A DNA stretch of 64,000 nucleotides from a bacterium (GTDB taxonomy: Bacteria > Patescibacteriota > Gracilibacteria > UBA1369 > PNNO01). The notes beneath the pieces are model-generated. The model saw nothing but the letters and a program-made list of their open reading frames with translations. It had not been told where the DNA came from and did no database searches. The position numbers and the translations under genes were made by a program. Every line of letters starts with the position of its first letter. Positions within the stretch are counted from its first letter, which is position 1. Shown here piece by piece: positions 17,865-26,615 of the stretch. The stretch lies in contig PNNO01000002.1 in NCBI GenBank assembly GCA_013824265.1, positions 1 to 64,000 on the forward strand, in the 5' to 3' direction.

Positions 17865-18545
17865 ATGATAGTCTTCGAAAACGTTTCGAAACAATACGGG
17901 GTAAGAAAAATACTTGATGAAATCTCACTTTCAATCAAGCCGATGGAATTCGTATCGATAGTCGGCCCATCCGGAGCGGGAAAATCAACCTTGATTTACG
18001 CGCTTATTGGAGCTGAAAAAATAAATACCGGCAGTATTTTGGTTGATGATTACAAGGTTCACGCAATGTCAGAAAAAGCTCTTCAATTATACAGAAGAAA
18101 ACTTGGAATCGTATTTCAGGATTACAAATTATTACCAAGAAAAAATGTTCACGAGAACGTTGCTTTTGCCTTGGAAGCTACAGGAACTCCTCAATATTTG
18201 GTAAATAAAAAAGTCGACGAAGTGCTTGAAACCGTCGGATTAATGGACATAAGAAATCACTTCCCTTATCAACTTTCCGGAGGAGAACAACAAAGAACGG
18301 CTATAGCAAGGGCCCTTGCGCATGATCCAAAACTGCTTATAGCGGATGAGCCAACCGGAAATCTTGATCCAAAAGCAACGGAAGATATATTGGAACTTTT
18401 GCTTAAGATAAACAAAAACGGATCAACAATTTTACTTGCGACTCACGATAAACAAATTGTCGATACTCTGCAAAGAAGGGTTATAAGGCTTGAAGACGGC
18501 AAAATAAAGAGTGATATGGCAAAAGGCAGTTACGATTCAAAATAA
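17865..18545 (+). CDS. ftsE: Cell-division ABC ATPase FtsE-type
   Basis: A 226-residue ABC ATPase with Walker A GPSGAGKST (about residues 35-43), Q-loop region VFQDYKLLPRKNVHENVAFALE, signature LSGGEQQR and Walker B LLIADEPTGNLD. The KLLPRKNVHENVA segment is typical of FtsE, which with FtsX couples ATP hydrolysis to activation of cell-wall hydrolases at the septum. No ftsX follows: the next gene is purM-like. The assignment rests on resemblance to FtsE over other MacB/LolD-type ATPases and is likely but not certain. Confidence 0.8.
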   Translation: MIVFENVSKQYGVRKILDEISLSIKPMEFVSIVGPSGAGKSTLIYALIGAEKINTGSILVDDYKVHAMSEKALQLYRRKLGIVFQDYKLLPRKNVHENVAFALEATGTPQYLVNKKVDEVLETVGLMDIRNHFPYQLSGGEQQRTAIARALAHDPKLLIADEPTGNLDPKATEDILELLLKINKNGSTILLATHDKQIVDTLQRRVIRLEDGKIKSDMAKGSYDSK

Positions 18546-18562
18546 TTAACTTTTACTATCAA

Positions 18563-19606
18563 ATGGCTACATACGAAGAGGCGGGTGTTAATATCGAGAT
18601 GGGTGATGAATGTTCACGTATCGCCTATGAGTCAGCTAAAGCAACTTTTTCTTCCAGAGACGGAATGATCGGAAGGCCTGTTATTCTTGAAGGCGGATTT
18701 TCCGGAGCCATGGATTTTGGAGATTTTTATCTTGTTCAGAACGACGATGGAATAGGCACGAAAATGGCGGTAGCAACACAAATGGGGAAGTATGACACTA
18801 TGGGATATGACCTTCTTGCGATGGTTGCGGACGATGCAATCTGCGTTGGAGCGGAAACAGTTTCCATATCAAACACAATCGACGTTGAAAAAATTAATAA
18901 AGATGTAATAAGCCAGTTAATGAAGGGCTTGGAAAATGCATGTAAAGAGCACAAAATTGTGATTCCGGGGGGAGAAATAGCTGAACTTGGAACAATGATT
19001 AACGGCTATGTCTGGAACGCAACCGCAATTGGAATAGTTGAGAAAGAAAAATTTATTACATGTAAAGATGTTGAACCTGGAGATCCTATTATAGGGCTTC
19101 ATACTGACATGTTTAGATCAAACGGCATGACCCTTGTAAGACACGTTTTATCACAAAATCTTGGACCTGAATGGTACAAAGTTGAATTTGAAGACGGGAA
19201 AACATGGGGAGAAGTTGTGCTAACTCCAACAAGGATTTATCACAGCGCTGTATTGGAAATGATAGGCAGATATAAGCAACCACGATTAATTAATCCAAAA
19301 GGAATAGCTCACATTACCGGCGGAGGCCTTCCGGGAAACGTAGTAAGAATAGTAAAAGGGAAAGGACTTGGAGCAAGACTTGACAGCCTTCCTGAGCCAA
19401 AAAAACCAATGAAAGTTCTTCAGAAAATGGGTAATATTTCAGACGAAGAAGCTTACAAGACATGGAATATGGGAGTAGGCTTGGCGATAGTTTCTCCGGA
19501 TGTTGAAAAAGTAATTGAAATAGCGGCAAAATACGGGATTAAAGCACAAAAAATAGGAGAAGTAACAAGTACACCCGGAATAATTATCGGCGACATGAAA
19601 TTTTAA
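18563..19606 (+). CDS. purM: Phosphoribosylformylglycinamidine cyclo-ligase (AIR synthetase) family
   Basis: PurM uses ATP to close the imidazole ring of AIR in purine synthesis. The 347-residue protein starts with YEEAGVNIEMGD, has the DGIGTKMAVA substrate/ATP loop near residue 64, GYDLLAMVADDAICVGAE, GGEIAELGTM and a C-terminal HITGGGLPGNVVR block, all at PurM positions. No other purine gene is in the window. Many Patescibacteria lack a complete purine pathway, so an isolated PurM could be a relic or have another role. It lies 17 bases after ftsE. Confidence 0.85.
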   Translation: MATYEEAGVNIEMGDECSRIAYESAKATFSSRDGMIGRPVILEGGFSGAMDFGDFYLVQNDDGIGTKMAVATQMGKYDTMGYDLLAMVADDAICVGAETVSISNTIDVEKINKDVISQLMKGLENACKEHKIVIPGGEIAELGTMINGYVWNATAIGIVEKEKFITCKDVEPGDPIIGLHTDMFRSNGMTLVRHVLSQNLGPEWYKVEFEDGKTWGEVVLTPTRIYHSAVLEMIGRYKQPRLINPKGIAHITGGGLPGNVVRIVKGKGLGARLDSLPEPKKPMKVLQKMGNISDEEAYKTWNMGVGLAIVSPDVEKVIEIAAKYGIKAQKIGEVTSTPGIIIGDMKF

Positions 19607-19677
19607 TTTATTTTAGAATTTTTTTAGAAAAATTTTAAGTTAGGCACGTAAAGTGTTTGAGTAAATAATATTTTTTT

Positions 19678-20748
19678 ATGCTCAAATATTTTCACGCATG
19701 GAATTGTGTATTCGAAGGCCTGCCAAGACCATTTTGGAATCTTTTAAAGAATTTTTCCGACCTTGAATACGCATGGGAGAAAGCGGATTTTAGAGATTTA
19801 ACCTCAAAGTGCTTAAGAGGACCATATGAAGAAAACTTCATAAAGCTTAAAAAAAGCGGAGATCCGTTTAGACAATTTGATGATTTTGTAAAAAATGGCA
19901 TTCAAACGGTTTTTTTTAGAGACAGGGCCTATCCTTCGGTATTAAGAAACCTTAACAACCACCTCCCTCCTCCGGTTTTATACATAAAAGGGCATATTCC
20001 AACGGGATATACTTATTTAAGTATTGTCGGCACAAGATCTATGACTTCCTACGGCGAGCAGGTAACTTCATATTTGCTTAAAAAATTGGCAGCATACAAA
20101 ATATGTATAGTAAGCGGCCTCGCGCGCGGAATCGACATGACTGCGCACATTAGCGCCGTAAATAACGGGACTCCAACCGTTGCTGTTCTCGGATATGGTC
20201 AATATAACGTGCCCTTTCATTTAACCGGGATATGCAACAAAATAATTGAAAACGGGGCAATAATAAGCGAATATCCTCCTCATTTAAAAGCTCAAAAATA
20301 TTATTTCCCGCTAAGAAACAGAATTATATCCGGAATATCAAAAGCAACTCTTGTAATAGAAGCCGGTGAAAAATCGGGAGCCCTTATAACGGCCAAATAC
20401 GCACTTGATCAGGGACGAGATGTAATGGCAATCCCCGGAAATATTTATCAGGAAAAATCAATCGGAACCAATAGAATAATAGGCGAAGGGTCTGCAAGCC
20501 TTGTCGCAAGTTTTAATGACATCCTTGATGTCCTTGGAATAGACAAAAAAGACGGCTCATTGGCCGAATTAGCGTCTTTAAATCAAAAAACGGTTCTTGA
20601 TACGCTTTCAAGGGAACCTCTCTCCAGAGCTCAATTAATAAGGCAAACAAAACTTTCTCCACAGGAAATAAACATAGTCCTCACGGAACTTGAAATTGAA
20701 AACTACATAAATAAAAACAGAGCCGGCAATTATTACATTATCTGTTAA
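19678..20748 (+). CDS. dprA: DNA-processing protein DprA
   Basis: Protects incoming single-stranded DNA and loads RecA on it during natural transformation. The Rossmann-like core is clear: IVGTRSMTSYGEQ (about residues 120-132), IVSGLARGIDMTAH, the LGYG segment, SEYPP, FPLRNRIISGIS and VIEAGEKSGALITAKYALDQGRDVMAIPGN. A C-terminal winged-helix domain (LSREPLSRAQLIRQ) follows. The length, 356 residues, is normal. Together with PilB and RecA in this window it supports DNA uptake by type IV pili. It ends convergently with pilB, overlapping by 11 bases. Confidence 0.95.
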   Translation: MLKYFHAWNCVFEGLPRPFWNLLKNFSDLEYAWEKADFRDLTSKCLRGPYEENFIKLKKSGDPFRQFDDFVKNGIQTVFFRDRAYPSVLRNLNNHLPPPVLYIKGHIPTGYTYLSIVGTRSMTSYGEQVTSYLLKKLAAYKICIVSGLARGIDMTAHISAVNNGTPTVAVLGYGQYNVPFHLTGICNKIIENGAIISEYPPHLKAQKYYFPLRNRIISGISKATLVIEAGEKSGALITAKYALDQGRDVMAIPGNIYQEKSIGTNRIIGEGSASLVASFNDILDVLGIDKKDGSLAELASLNQKTVLDTLSREPLSRAQLIRQTKLSPQEINIVLTELEIENYINKNRAGNYYIIC

Positions 20749-22435
20749 ATCCGGTAACTCTAACTACCTCCTCAAGAGTAGTAAGGCCCTCAAGAACTTT
20801 TAAAATACCGTCTTCGCGCATTGTAATAAGCCCTTTGCGACGTGCGGCAAGAAGAATATTGTTGCTGCTTTCCTCCTTTAAAATCATATCTCTTATTTCG
20901 TAATCCAAATTTATAATTTCATGAATAGCTATTCGTCCGCTGTACCCCGTATGACTGCACTTGTCACATCCTGCAGGATGCGGAAGTTTAGCCGGTATTT
21001 CAATTTTAAGATCAGGCTTAATTTTGTTTATTGCTTCAACCGTTTTTTGAATATCCTTAAGTTTTGCCTCAGGAATCGATCTCATAACTTTGCAGTTATC
21101 ACAGACTTTTCTTACAAGTCTTTGCGCTATTATCGTATGAAGGGCGGGCGCAACCATAAAAGGAGGAAGCCCCATATTTATAAGTCTTGGAATTGTTTCA
21201 ACAGCACTGTTTGTGTGCAAAGTACTAAGCACAACGTGACCGGTAAGAGCGGCCTGAGAAGCCGTTTCCGCAGTATCAATATCACGGATTTCCCCGATCA
21301 TCACAACGTCCGGATCCTGTCTTAAAACGGACTTTAATCCATCCGCGAAGTTATATCCGCGTTTTTCGTTTATCTGACTTTGCGAAACTCCATCAAGATT
21401 GTACTCAATAGGATCTTCCAAAGTAATTATTTTTGATTCAGGAGAATTAAATTGATCAAGAACCGAATAAAGCGTAGACGTTTTTCCCGATCCTGTAGGC
21501 CCCGTACATAAAATCATCCCATGGCTCATGTTTATTAAATTGTTCATTTTCTTTAGATAGTCATGCTTAAATCCCATATCTTCATAAGACAAAAGTCCCC
21601 TTTCGGAATCCAATAATCTGAACACAAAAGATTCACCAAATTGAGTTGGAATATCAGACACACGAACATCGATCTTTCTTTGATTAAGCTCAAAACTAAA
21701 TCTTCCGTCCTGCGGAACGCTGCTTACATTCAACTTCATTTTTGCAAGATACTTAATTTGATTGCTCAAGTTTTTATAAGTAGCAGCATCAAGCTCAAAA
21801 ACCTTGTGCAAGACTCCATCTATTCTAAATCTTATGCGAACCGCTTTTGCCCCCGGCTCAAAATGGATGTCCGATGCGCCTGTTTTCATAGCGCCCATAT
21901 TGATAAGCTGAAGACCTTCCTCTGAAGTAACCGTCTCAACTTTTGGCCCAAGGTCGGCAAGATTAACAAGCTCTTTCTCGTATTCCTGAACCTCTTTTTC
22001 ACTATATGTGGTTTGAATTTCTTTCTTAACCTGATACTGATCGGACTCATACAATTTTAAAATTTCCTCAAGTCCGGTCAATGAAGCCAGATTTATATTA
22101 AGCAAATATTTTTGCTTCTTAAGCTCTTCAATAACTCTCTTTGTTTCGGCATTATTTGGATCGACAACAGCTATTCTCAGCCTCTTGCCAATACGGAAGA
22201 ATGGCATCATCAGGGCATTTTTTGCCGTATCCGGCTTTAAAATTTTCAGCAAATCAGGATTTATAGGGGCCTTCGCAATGTTGATATACGAAAGTCCAAG
22301 CTCTTTTGCTTTTTCCAAAGTGGCCTGTTCAAGATAGTCTCTATCAATGGATTCAAGCCCCTGCGACATTGTTTTTTGAGGAGCTGCAGAATCAGACGTT
22401 CCGGCAACTTGTTTCATTTTTGTATCTTCGGTCAT
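20738..22435 (-). CDS. pilB: Type IV pilus assembly / type II secretion ATPase (PilB/GspE family)
   Basis: Hexameric motor that drives pilin polymerisation at the cytoplasmic face of the membrane. Visible in order: an N-terminal GspE/MshEN-like domain (about residues 40-130), FEPGAKAVRIRFRIDG, Walker A GPTGSGKTST (about residue 315), the Asp box near LEDPIEYNLDG, Walker B VVMIGEIRDIDTAETA, the His box STLHTN, and a CDNC...CDKC zinc motif near residues 445-490. The ATG at 22435 is preferred over an in-frame TTG three codons upstream. The other pilus genes are not in the window. Confidence 0.95.
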   Translation of the reverse strand: MTEDTKMKQVAGTSDSAAPQKTMSQGLESIDRDYLEQATLEKAKELGLSYINIAKAPINPDLLKILKPDTAKNALMMPFFRIGKRLRIAVVDPNNAETKRVIEELKKQKYLLNINLASLTGLEEILKLYESDQYQVKKEIQTTYSEKEVQEYEKELVNLADLGPKVETVTSEEGLQLINMGAMKTGASDIHFEPGAKAVRIRFRIDGVLHKVFELDAATYKNLSNQIKYLAKMKLNVSSVPQDGRFSFELNQRKIDVRVSDIPTQFGESFVFRLLDSERGLLSYEDMGFKHDYLKKMNNLINMSHGMILCTGPTGSGKTSTLYSVLDQFNSPESKIITLEDPIEYNLDGVSQSQINEKRGYNFADGLKSVLRQDPDVVMIGEIRDIDTAETASQAALTGHVVLSTLHTNSAVETIPRLINMGLPPFMVAPALHTIIAQRLVRKVCDNCKVMRSIPEAKLKDIQKTVEAINKIKPDLKIEIPAKLPHPAGCDKCSHTGYSGRIAIHEIINLDYEIRDMILKEESSNNILLAARRKGLITMREDGILKVLEGLTTLEEVVRVTGFNR

Positions 22436-22459
22436 GCGCTTCAAAATTAGAATCTTCTA

Positions 22460-22468
22460 ATTATACCA
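22460..22468 (-). promoter_or_regulatory. Extended -10 promoter of pilB
   Basis: On the minus strand TGGTATAAT gives predicted initiation about 18 bases before the pilB ATG. The 17 bases TTTTTTTGGTATAATTA are identical to those at the promoter at 52.5 kb. The T-run belongs to the terminator of the preceding nusA gene, so terminator and promoter are fused. Confidence 0.6.
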
Positions 22469-22506
22469 AAAAAACGCCTTAAAATAAAGGCTCAAAGCCG
22501 GGCGTG
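22467..22506 (-). terminator. Intrinsic terminator after nusA
   Basis: On the minus strand the outer arms ACGCC and GGCGT enclose an inner GGCTTTGAGCC hairpin and are followed by seven T residues. It separates nusA from pilB. Confidence 0.7.
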
Positions 22507-22512
22507 AAATAA

Positions 22513-23763
22513 CTATTTTGCGCTCTTAACCGCAGCAAATATTTCTTCTGCTGATTTTTTGTCTATACCTTCAATAGAAGCCAGGTCTTTCACGGTTAAT
22601 CCCTTAAGCTGTTCAATAAGCGTCAAGTTGGCAGCTTTTAACTTAGTTAGAACCGATTTTTTCAACTTAAGCCCATCAATAGTTTGAACTTTTTCTTCGT
22701 CGGCAGCCTTTGCAGCCTCTTTATCATCAAGATCACTGATATCAAGAATATCTATCTCCCAGCCGGTAAGCTCTGAAGCAAGCCTTACGTTTTGACCGTT
22801 CTTACCTATCGCAAGAGGCCTCTGATCGGGATTTACATAACATGAAGCTCTTCTTCCACCGTCATCAAGCTTTATGAAAGTTATTTTTGCAGGAGCTAAA
22901 GCTATTTTTATATATTCTTCCTGATTTTCAGTCCAATGAATTATATCTATTTTTTCACCATTTAATTCATCCATAATATTTTGAACACGTACTCCTTTTT
23001 GTCCCACACAAGATCCAATCGGATCTATTTTTTCATCATTTGAAGAAACAGCCACTTTACATCTTACTCCGGCCTCACGTGCAATACCCTTTACTTCAAC
23101 AACACCTGATTTAATTTCAGGGATTTCAAGTTCAAGAAGCTTCTTAACCAAGTTTGGATGAGTTCTTGAAATAACAAGTTGCGGACCTTTTGTTGTCTTA
23201 ATAACCTTGTCCAAATAAATTTTAATTCTTTGTCCTCCGTAATATTGCTCTCCGGGAATTTGCTGATCCGGAGGAAGCATTGTTGTGATTTTATTATCGA
23301 GATTCAAATAAACCTGCTGATGTTCAACGCGATGAACAAGAGCGTTTATAAGCTCGTTTTCACGGTCCTTGAAATTATCATACATAACATCTCTTTCAGC
23401 CTCCTGTATTCTTTGGATGATAACCTGTTTTGCAGCCTGTGCTGCGATTCTTCCATATTCAAGCGGCGTAACATCTATACGAATTTGATCGCCGACTTTT
23501 GGATTTTTTTTGTACTTCTTTGCTTCCGCAAGAGTCATTTCAATGCTGTCGTTTTCAATTTTTTTAACCACATCTTTAACCACAAAAACCGTCGCAAAAT
23601 TTGCACCTTCGTTAAGCTCGATATCTATGTTTTCATCTCTGGTCCCATAGTCTTTTCTGTATGCGGCACGTAATGCAGCTTTGATTGTTTCAATAACTTT
23701 GTCGCGAGGAATATTTTTTTCATCGCAAATCTGATTGACGGCAGCCATAAACTGAGATTGCAT
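22513..23763 (-). CDS. nusA: Transcription termination/antitermination factor NusA
   Basis: RNA-polymerase-bound factor that modulates pausing, termination and antitermination. In 416 residues it shows the N-terminal domain (MDKV-like start with KVIETIKAALRAAYRKDYG), an S1 region (about 135-200) and two KH domains including CVGQKGVRVQNIMDELNGEKID and AIGKNGQNVRLASELTGWEIDI. A short helix-hairpin-helix-like C-terminus (LTVKDLASIEGIDKKSAEEIF) resembles the acidic repeats of proteobacterial NusA. The gene is flanked by an intrinsic terminator on each side; the usual rimP and infB neighbours are absent. Confidence 0.95.
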   Translation of the reverse strand: MQSQFMAAVNQICDEKNIPRDKVIETIKAALRAAYRKDYGTRDENIDIELNEGANFATVFVVKDVVKKIENDSIEMTLAEAKKYKKNPKVGDQIRIDVTPLEYGRIAAQAAKQVIIQRIQEAERDVMYDNFKDRENELINALVHRVEHQQVYLNLDNKITTMLPPDQQIPGEQYYGGQRIKIYLDKVIKTTKGPQLVISRTHPNLVKKLLELEIPEIKSGVVEVKGIAREAGVRCKVAVSSNDEKIDPIGSCVGQKGVRVQNIMDELNGEKIDIIHWTENQEEYIKIALAPAKITFIKLDDGGRRASCYVNPDQRPLAIGKNGQNVRLASELTGWEIDILDISDLDDKEAAKAADEEKVQTIDGLKLKKSVLTKLKAANLTLIEQLKGLTVKDLASIEGIDKKSAEEIFAAVKSAK

Positions 23764-23783
23764 AGTTGTATTTGTTAAATTTA

Positions 23784-23810
23784 CAAAAAAAACAGGATAT
23801 TTCTATCCTG
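23784..23810 (-). terminator. Intrinsic terminator between recX and nusA
   Basis: On the minus strand a perfect 7-bp hairpin, CAGGATA-GAAA-TATCCTG, is followed by eight T residues, 20 bases before the nusA ATG. It should end recA-recX transcripts. A possible -10 (TATAAG, 23812-23817) lies just upstream, with the predicted start falling inside the hairpin. Confidence 0.75.
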
Positions 23811-23834
23811 CCTTATATCATTTCGCTGTTAATG

Positions 23835-24290
23835 CTAACATTTATCCAAAATTTTGTAAATAGTATCGGGCTTAAATCCTTTTGATATTAATAGTCGCAT
23901 TATCTTCTCTTTCTTTTTGTGCTTTTCAAGTCCGACATATCTTTTTTCGTATTTGGTTATAACTTTTTTTGCCAAGGATTCTTCATCGATATTAGCTTTT
24001 TCAATTGCATCTGCGATAAATGAATGACTAACGCCTTTCATGCGCAGCTCCATTTTAAGCATCTGTTTGCCCCTTGGGCTTATCTTTGTCCTGGTTGATA
24101 TGTAATCTGTGGCAAACGAACCATCGTCAACATATTTCAGCTCTTTTAAACGCGCAATAACGCTGGCGATATCATTAATATCGCCAACCTTCTTAGCAAC
24201 GAGCTTTTTGTTAAGTTCCCGCTCCGTATACCTTTTTCTGGCAATAAGCCTTAAGGCATACTGGAGCAGGACCTGGTAACAATTTTCCAT
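23835..24290 (-). CDS. recX: Regulatory protein RecX
   Basis: RecX binds RecA filaments and limits their extension. The 151-residue protein has the three-helix-repeat character of RecX, with the family-typical YALRLIARKRYTERELNKKL at the start (about residues 12-31), a YVDDGSFATDYI segment and a SPRGKQMLKMELRMKG motif. It follows recA on the same strand after 6 bases, the classic recA-recX arrangement. Confidence 0.92.
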   Translation of the reverse strand: MENCYQVLLQYALRLIARKRYTERELNKKLVAKKVGDINDIASVIARLKELKYVDDGSFATDYISTRTKISPRGKQMLKMELRMKGVSHSFIADAIEKANIDEESLAKKVITKYEKRYVGLEKHKKKEKIMRLLISKGFKPDTIYKILDKC

Positions 24291-24296
24291 AAAAAG

Positions 24297-25310
24297 TTAT
24301 TGATCCTTTTTTACAAGAATGTCTCTAACTTCTTTTTCTATAGCTTTTGTAACTTTTGGATTTTTAACAAGGAAGTCCTTAACGTTTTCTTTCCCCTGCC
24401 CAATTTTAAGTTCTTTGTAGCTATAAAAAGCTCCTGATTTCTTGGTTATTTCGTACTTCGATGAAAGATCTATAAGATCACCCTCGAATGAAATTCCCTT
24501 GTTATACATGATATCAAATTCGGCGGTTTTAAACGGAGGTGCAATTTTGTTCTTAACAACTTTAACACGAACTCTGTTTCCCAGAATTTCTTTATTTTCT
24601 CCAAGCCCATTTTCAACCTTACCTATGCTACGAATTTCCATGCGGATAGAAGAATAGAACTTAAGCGCGTTTCCACCCGGAGTAGTCTCCGGATTTCCAA
24701 ACATTACACCAATCTTCATTCTTATCTGATTAATGAAGACAACCGTTGTTTTTGATTTACTTATTGCGGCTGTAAGTTTTCTTAGCGCCTGACTCATCAA
24801 TCTTGCCTGAAGACCCATATGGGCATCTCCCATGTCTCCTTCTATTTCAGCACGAGGAGTTAAAGCTGCAACAGAATCCACAACTATAATGTCCAATGCG
24901 TTTGAACGCACAAGGGTTTCAACTATCTCCAAAGCCTGTTCTCCGCTATCAGGTTGAGATACAAGCAAATTGCTGGTATCAACTCCAATGCGTGCCGCAT
25001 AATCGGGATCCATTGCGTGTTCCGCATCTATAAAGGCGGCTTGACCACCTTTCTTCTGAGATTCAGCTATTATATGAAGACTTAAAGTTGTCTTTCCTGA
25101 ACTCTCAGGTCCATAAATTTCCACTATTCTTCCGCGTGGGACACCACCACCAAGGGCGACATCAAGTGAAAGAGATCCCGTAGGAATAGTTTCAATCGGC
25201 ACTCTTTTTGCATCACCAAGTTTCATGATAGAGCCCTTCCCAAATGATTTTTCAATCTGTGACAGAGCCAATTCAATCGCCTTTTGACGCTCGTTGCTTT
25301 GTTCAACCAT
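24297..25310 (-). CDS. recA: Recombinase RecA
   Basis: ATP-dependent strand-exchange protein for homologous recombination, repair and the SOS response. The 337-residue sequence has Walker [11 protein letters not shown] (about residues 66-75), [11 protein letters not shown], the Walker B strand [12 protein letters not shown], loop L1 region [25 protein letters not shown] (as separate short motifs) and loop L2 with [21 protein letters not shown]. No intein is seen. The C-terminus is basic-acidic and short. It heads the recA-recX operon behind a strong promoter whose spacer is a perfect palindrome. Confidence 0.98.
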   Translation of the reverse strand: MVEQSNERQKAIELALSQIEKSFGKGSIMKLGDAKRVPIETIPTGSLSLDVALGGGVPRGRIVEIYGPESSGKTTLSLHIIAESQKKGGQAAFIDAEHAMDPDYAARIGVDTSNLLVSQPDSGEQALEIVETLVRSNALDIIVVDSVAALTPRAEIEGDMGDAHMGLQARLMSQALRKLTAAISKSKTTVVFINQIRMKIGVMFGNPETTPGGNALKFYSSIRMEIRSIGKVENGLGENKEILGNRVRVKVVKNKIAPPFKTAEFDIMYNKGISFEGDLIDLSSKYEITKKSGAFYSYKELKIGQGKENVKDFLVKNPKVTKAIEKEVRDILVKKDQ

Positions 25311-25369
25311 AAATGTTTAGTTAGAAAATAATTATAATGAGATTTACTCGGCTAATCTCTAATGATTCG

Positions 25370-25399
25370 AGTATAGGTGAGTGCGCACTCACCTGTCAA
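25370..25399 (-). promoter_or_regulatory. recA promoter with an 18-bp palindromic operator as spacer
   Basis: On the minus strand TTGACA (25394-25399) and TATACT (25370-25375) are 18 bases apart, and the whole spacer GGTGAGTGCGCACTCACC is a perfect palindrome, 20 bp with the flanking A/T pair. A repressor bound here would cover the space between the two promoter elements. The site resembles neither the E. coli (CTGT-N8-ACAG) nor the Gram-positive (GAAC-N4-GTTC) LexA box. No lexA-like gene is in the window. Confidence 0.85.
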
Positions 25400-25461
25400 C
25401 AGAAAATTTTCTAAGCTCATTTTACAGCTTATACTTAAACAAATTCTAAAATTTTTCTAAA

Positions 25462-25701
25462 TTATTTTTTATCCGCTTCTTCTTTTTTATGACTCGCTTT
25501 AGGCTCGTCACCCGGCTCATCATCAATATGGAAAAAATTCTTTAAACTTTTTTCAGTCCCAAAGGCAACGTTTTTTGTTTTACAAATAGGGCATCTGAAA
25601 ACATATTTACGACTAACCTGTTGCCCTTCAACAAACTTGGCACAATCTTTGCAATAATACGAAATTTTCTCTCCAAAAGGTCCGGATTTTGATTTAAGCA
25701 T
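25462..25701 (-). CDS. Small zinc-ribbon-like protein, function unknown
   Basis: A 79-residue protein with two cysteine pairs, CKDC (about residues 18-21) and CPIC (about 37-40), spaced as in a zinc ribbon, followed by a charged, mostly acidic and lysine-rich tail. No family is recognised. It lies 9 bases after the membrane-protein gene, so the two form a small operon. Confidence 0.65.
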   Translation of the reverse strand: MLKSKSGPFGEKISYYCKDCAKFVEGQQVSRKYVFRCPICKTKNVAFGTEKSLKNFFHIDDEPGDEPKASHKKEEADKK

Positions 25702-25710
25702 AATTGTTTA

Positions 25711-26499
25711 TTAGAGATCCATGCGAATAACCGAATTTGGATTTATATCTTCAGCTTCAGAGTGAATCTTTTGAACATCCGGATAAGGCTCTCTTCTAAC
25801 CGTGGTAGCCCCAAGCACTCTCTCAGATTTTGCTTTATATTCACGCCCGCCGTCGGAAGTGCGAACAACCGGACGTGCGAATTCGGGCTCGCGAACCTCA
25901 CGAACCGGCTCGGAAACTTTATTAGATTCGGATTCAAGTCTTTCCTTTCTTTTCTCCTGTTCTTTTTGAAAATTATTCAATTCTATAACAGGATCAACAT
26001 CGGGCGTCTGAGCTTCTTCCTGAAATTCTTTTATAAGTCTGTTTGTGCCGCTTTCCCTATTCTTCATAACTCCTCCCGTTGTAAGTGCAATTGCCCCAAT
26101 AAAAGCCAACATCATTCCTACTCCGTATTCTTTTGAAGTTATATTTAATCCAAATTGAGGGTGAAAATATATTGAGTTAGCTATGATTAAAAGAAAAAGG
26201 GAAGTCGCTCCGCTAAGCAAATAAACCATTGATTCTTTAATTGGCAAAGAAGGGATTTTCCTCTCAAACAAATGAAGGATTGTAAGCCCAAGAGAAAAAG
26301 CGCTTAAACATATAATCACGTAACCTATAAGGTATAAAGGGCCTGTTATTCCAAGATATGCGCCTCCGCGATCAAAGGCATCAATATCTTTATACCAGGT
26401 TAAAAAGGAGCTTATAATTGTGATTAAGGCCCCTATCCCTATGAATTTTTGATGAGTAGGCAAATTGTTAAATTTGTCCTGTATGCGTTGAACTGGCAC
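25711..26499 (-). CDS. Membrane protein with four predicted helices and a charged cytoplasmic tail, function unknown
   Basis: The 262-residue protein has four hydrophobic segments in its first 145 residues (about 20-36, 50-72, 88-108 and 122-142), then about 110 residues of charged, probably disordered or coiled sequence rich in Glu, Lys and Arg. There is no signal peptide. No conserved domain is recognised. It is followed closely by the zinc-ribbon gene. Confidence 0.65.
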   Translation of the reverse strand: MPVQRIQDKFNNLPTHQKFIGIGALITIISSFLTWYKDIDAFDRGGAYLGITGPLYLIGYVIICLSAFSLGLTILHLFERKIPSLPIKESMVYLLSGATSLFLLIIANSIYFHPQFGLNITSKEYGVGMMLAFIGAIALTTGGVMKNRESGTNRLIKEFQEEAQTPDVDPVIELNNFQKEQEKRKERLESESNKVSEPVREVREPEFARPVVRTSDGGREYKAKSERVLGATTVRREPYPDVQKIHSEAEDINPNSVIRMDL

Positions 26500-26615
26500 G
26501 GTAATAATATTAGTTATATAACGCTATAAAAGATAACACAGGAGCCAAAAATGTAAAGAGGGTGTTAAAAACACATAAGTGGCTGTATATTGATTGTGAT
26601 TTTGATTATGAACAT

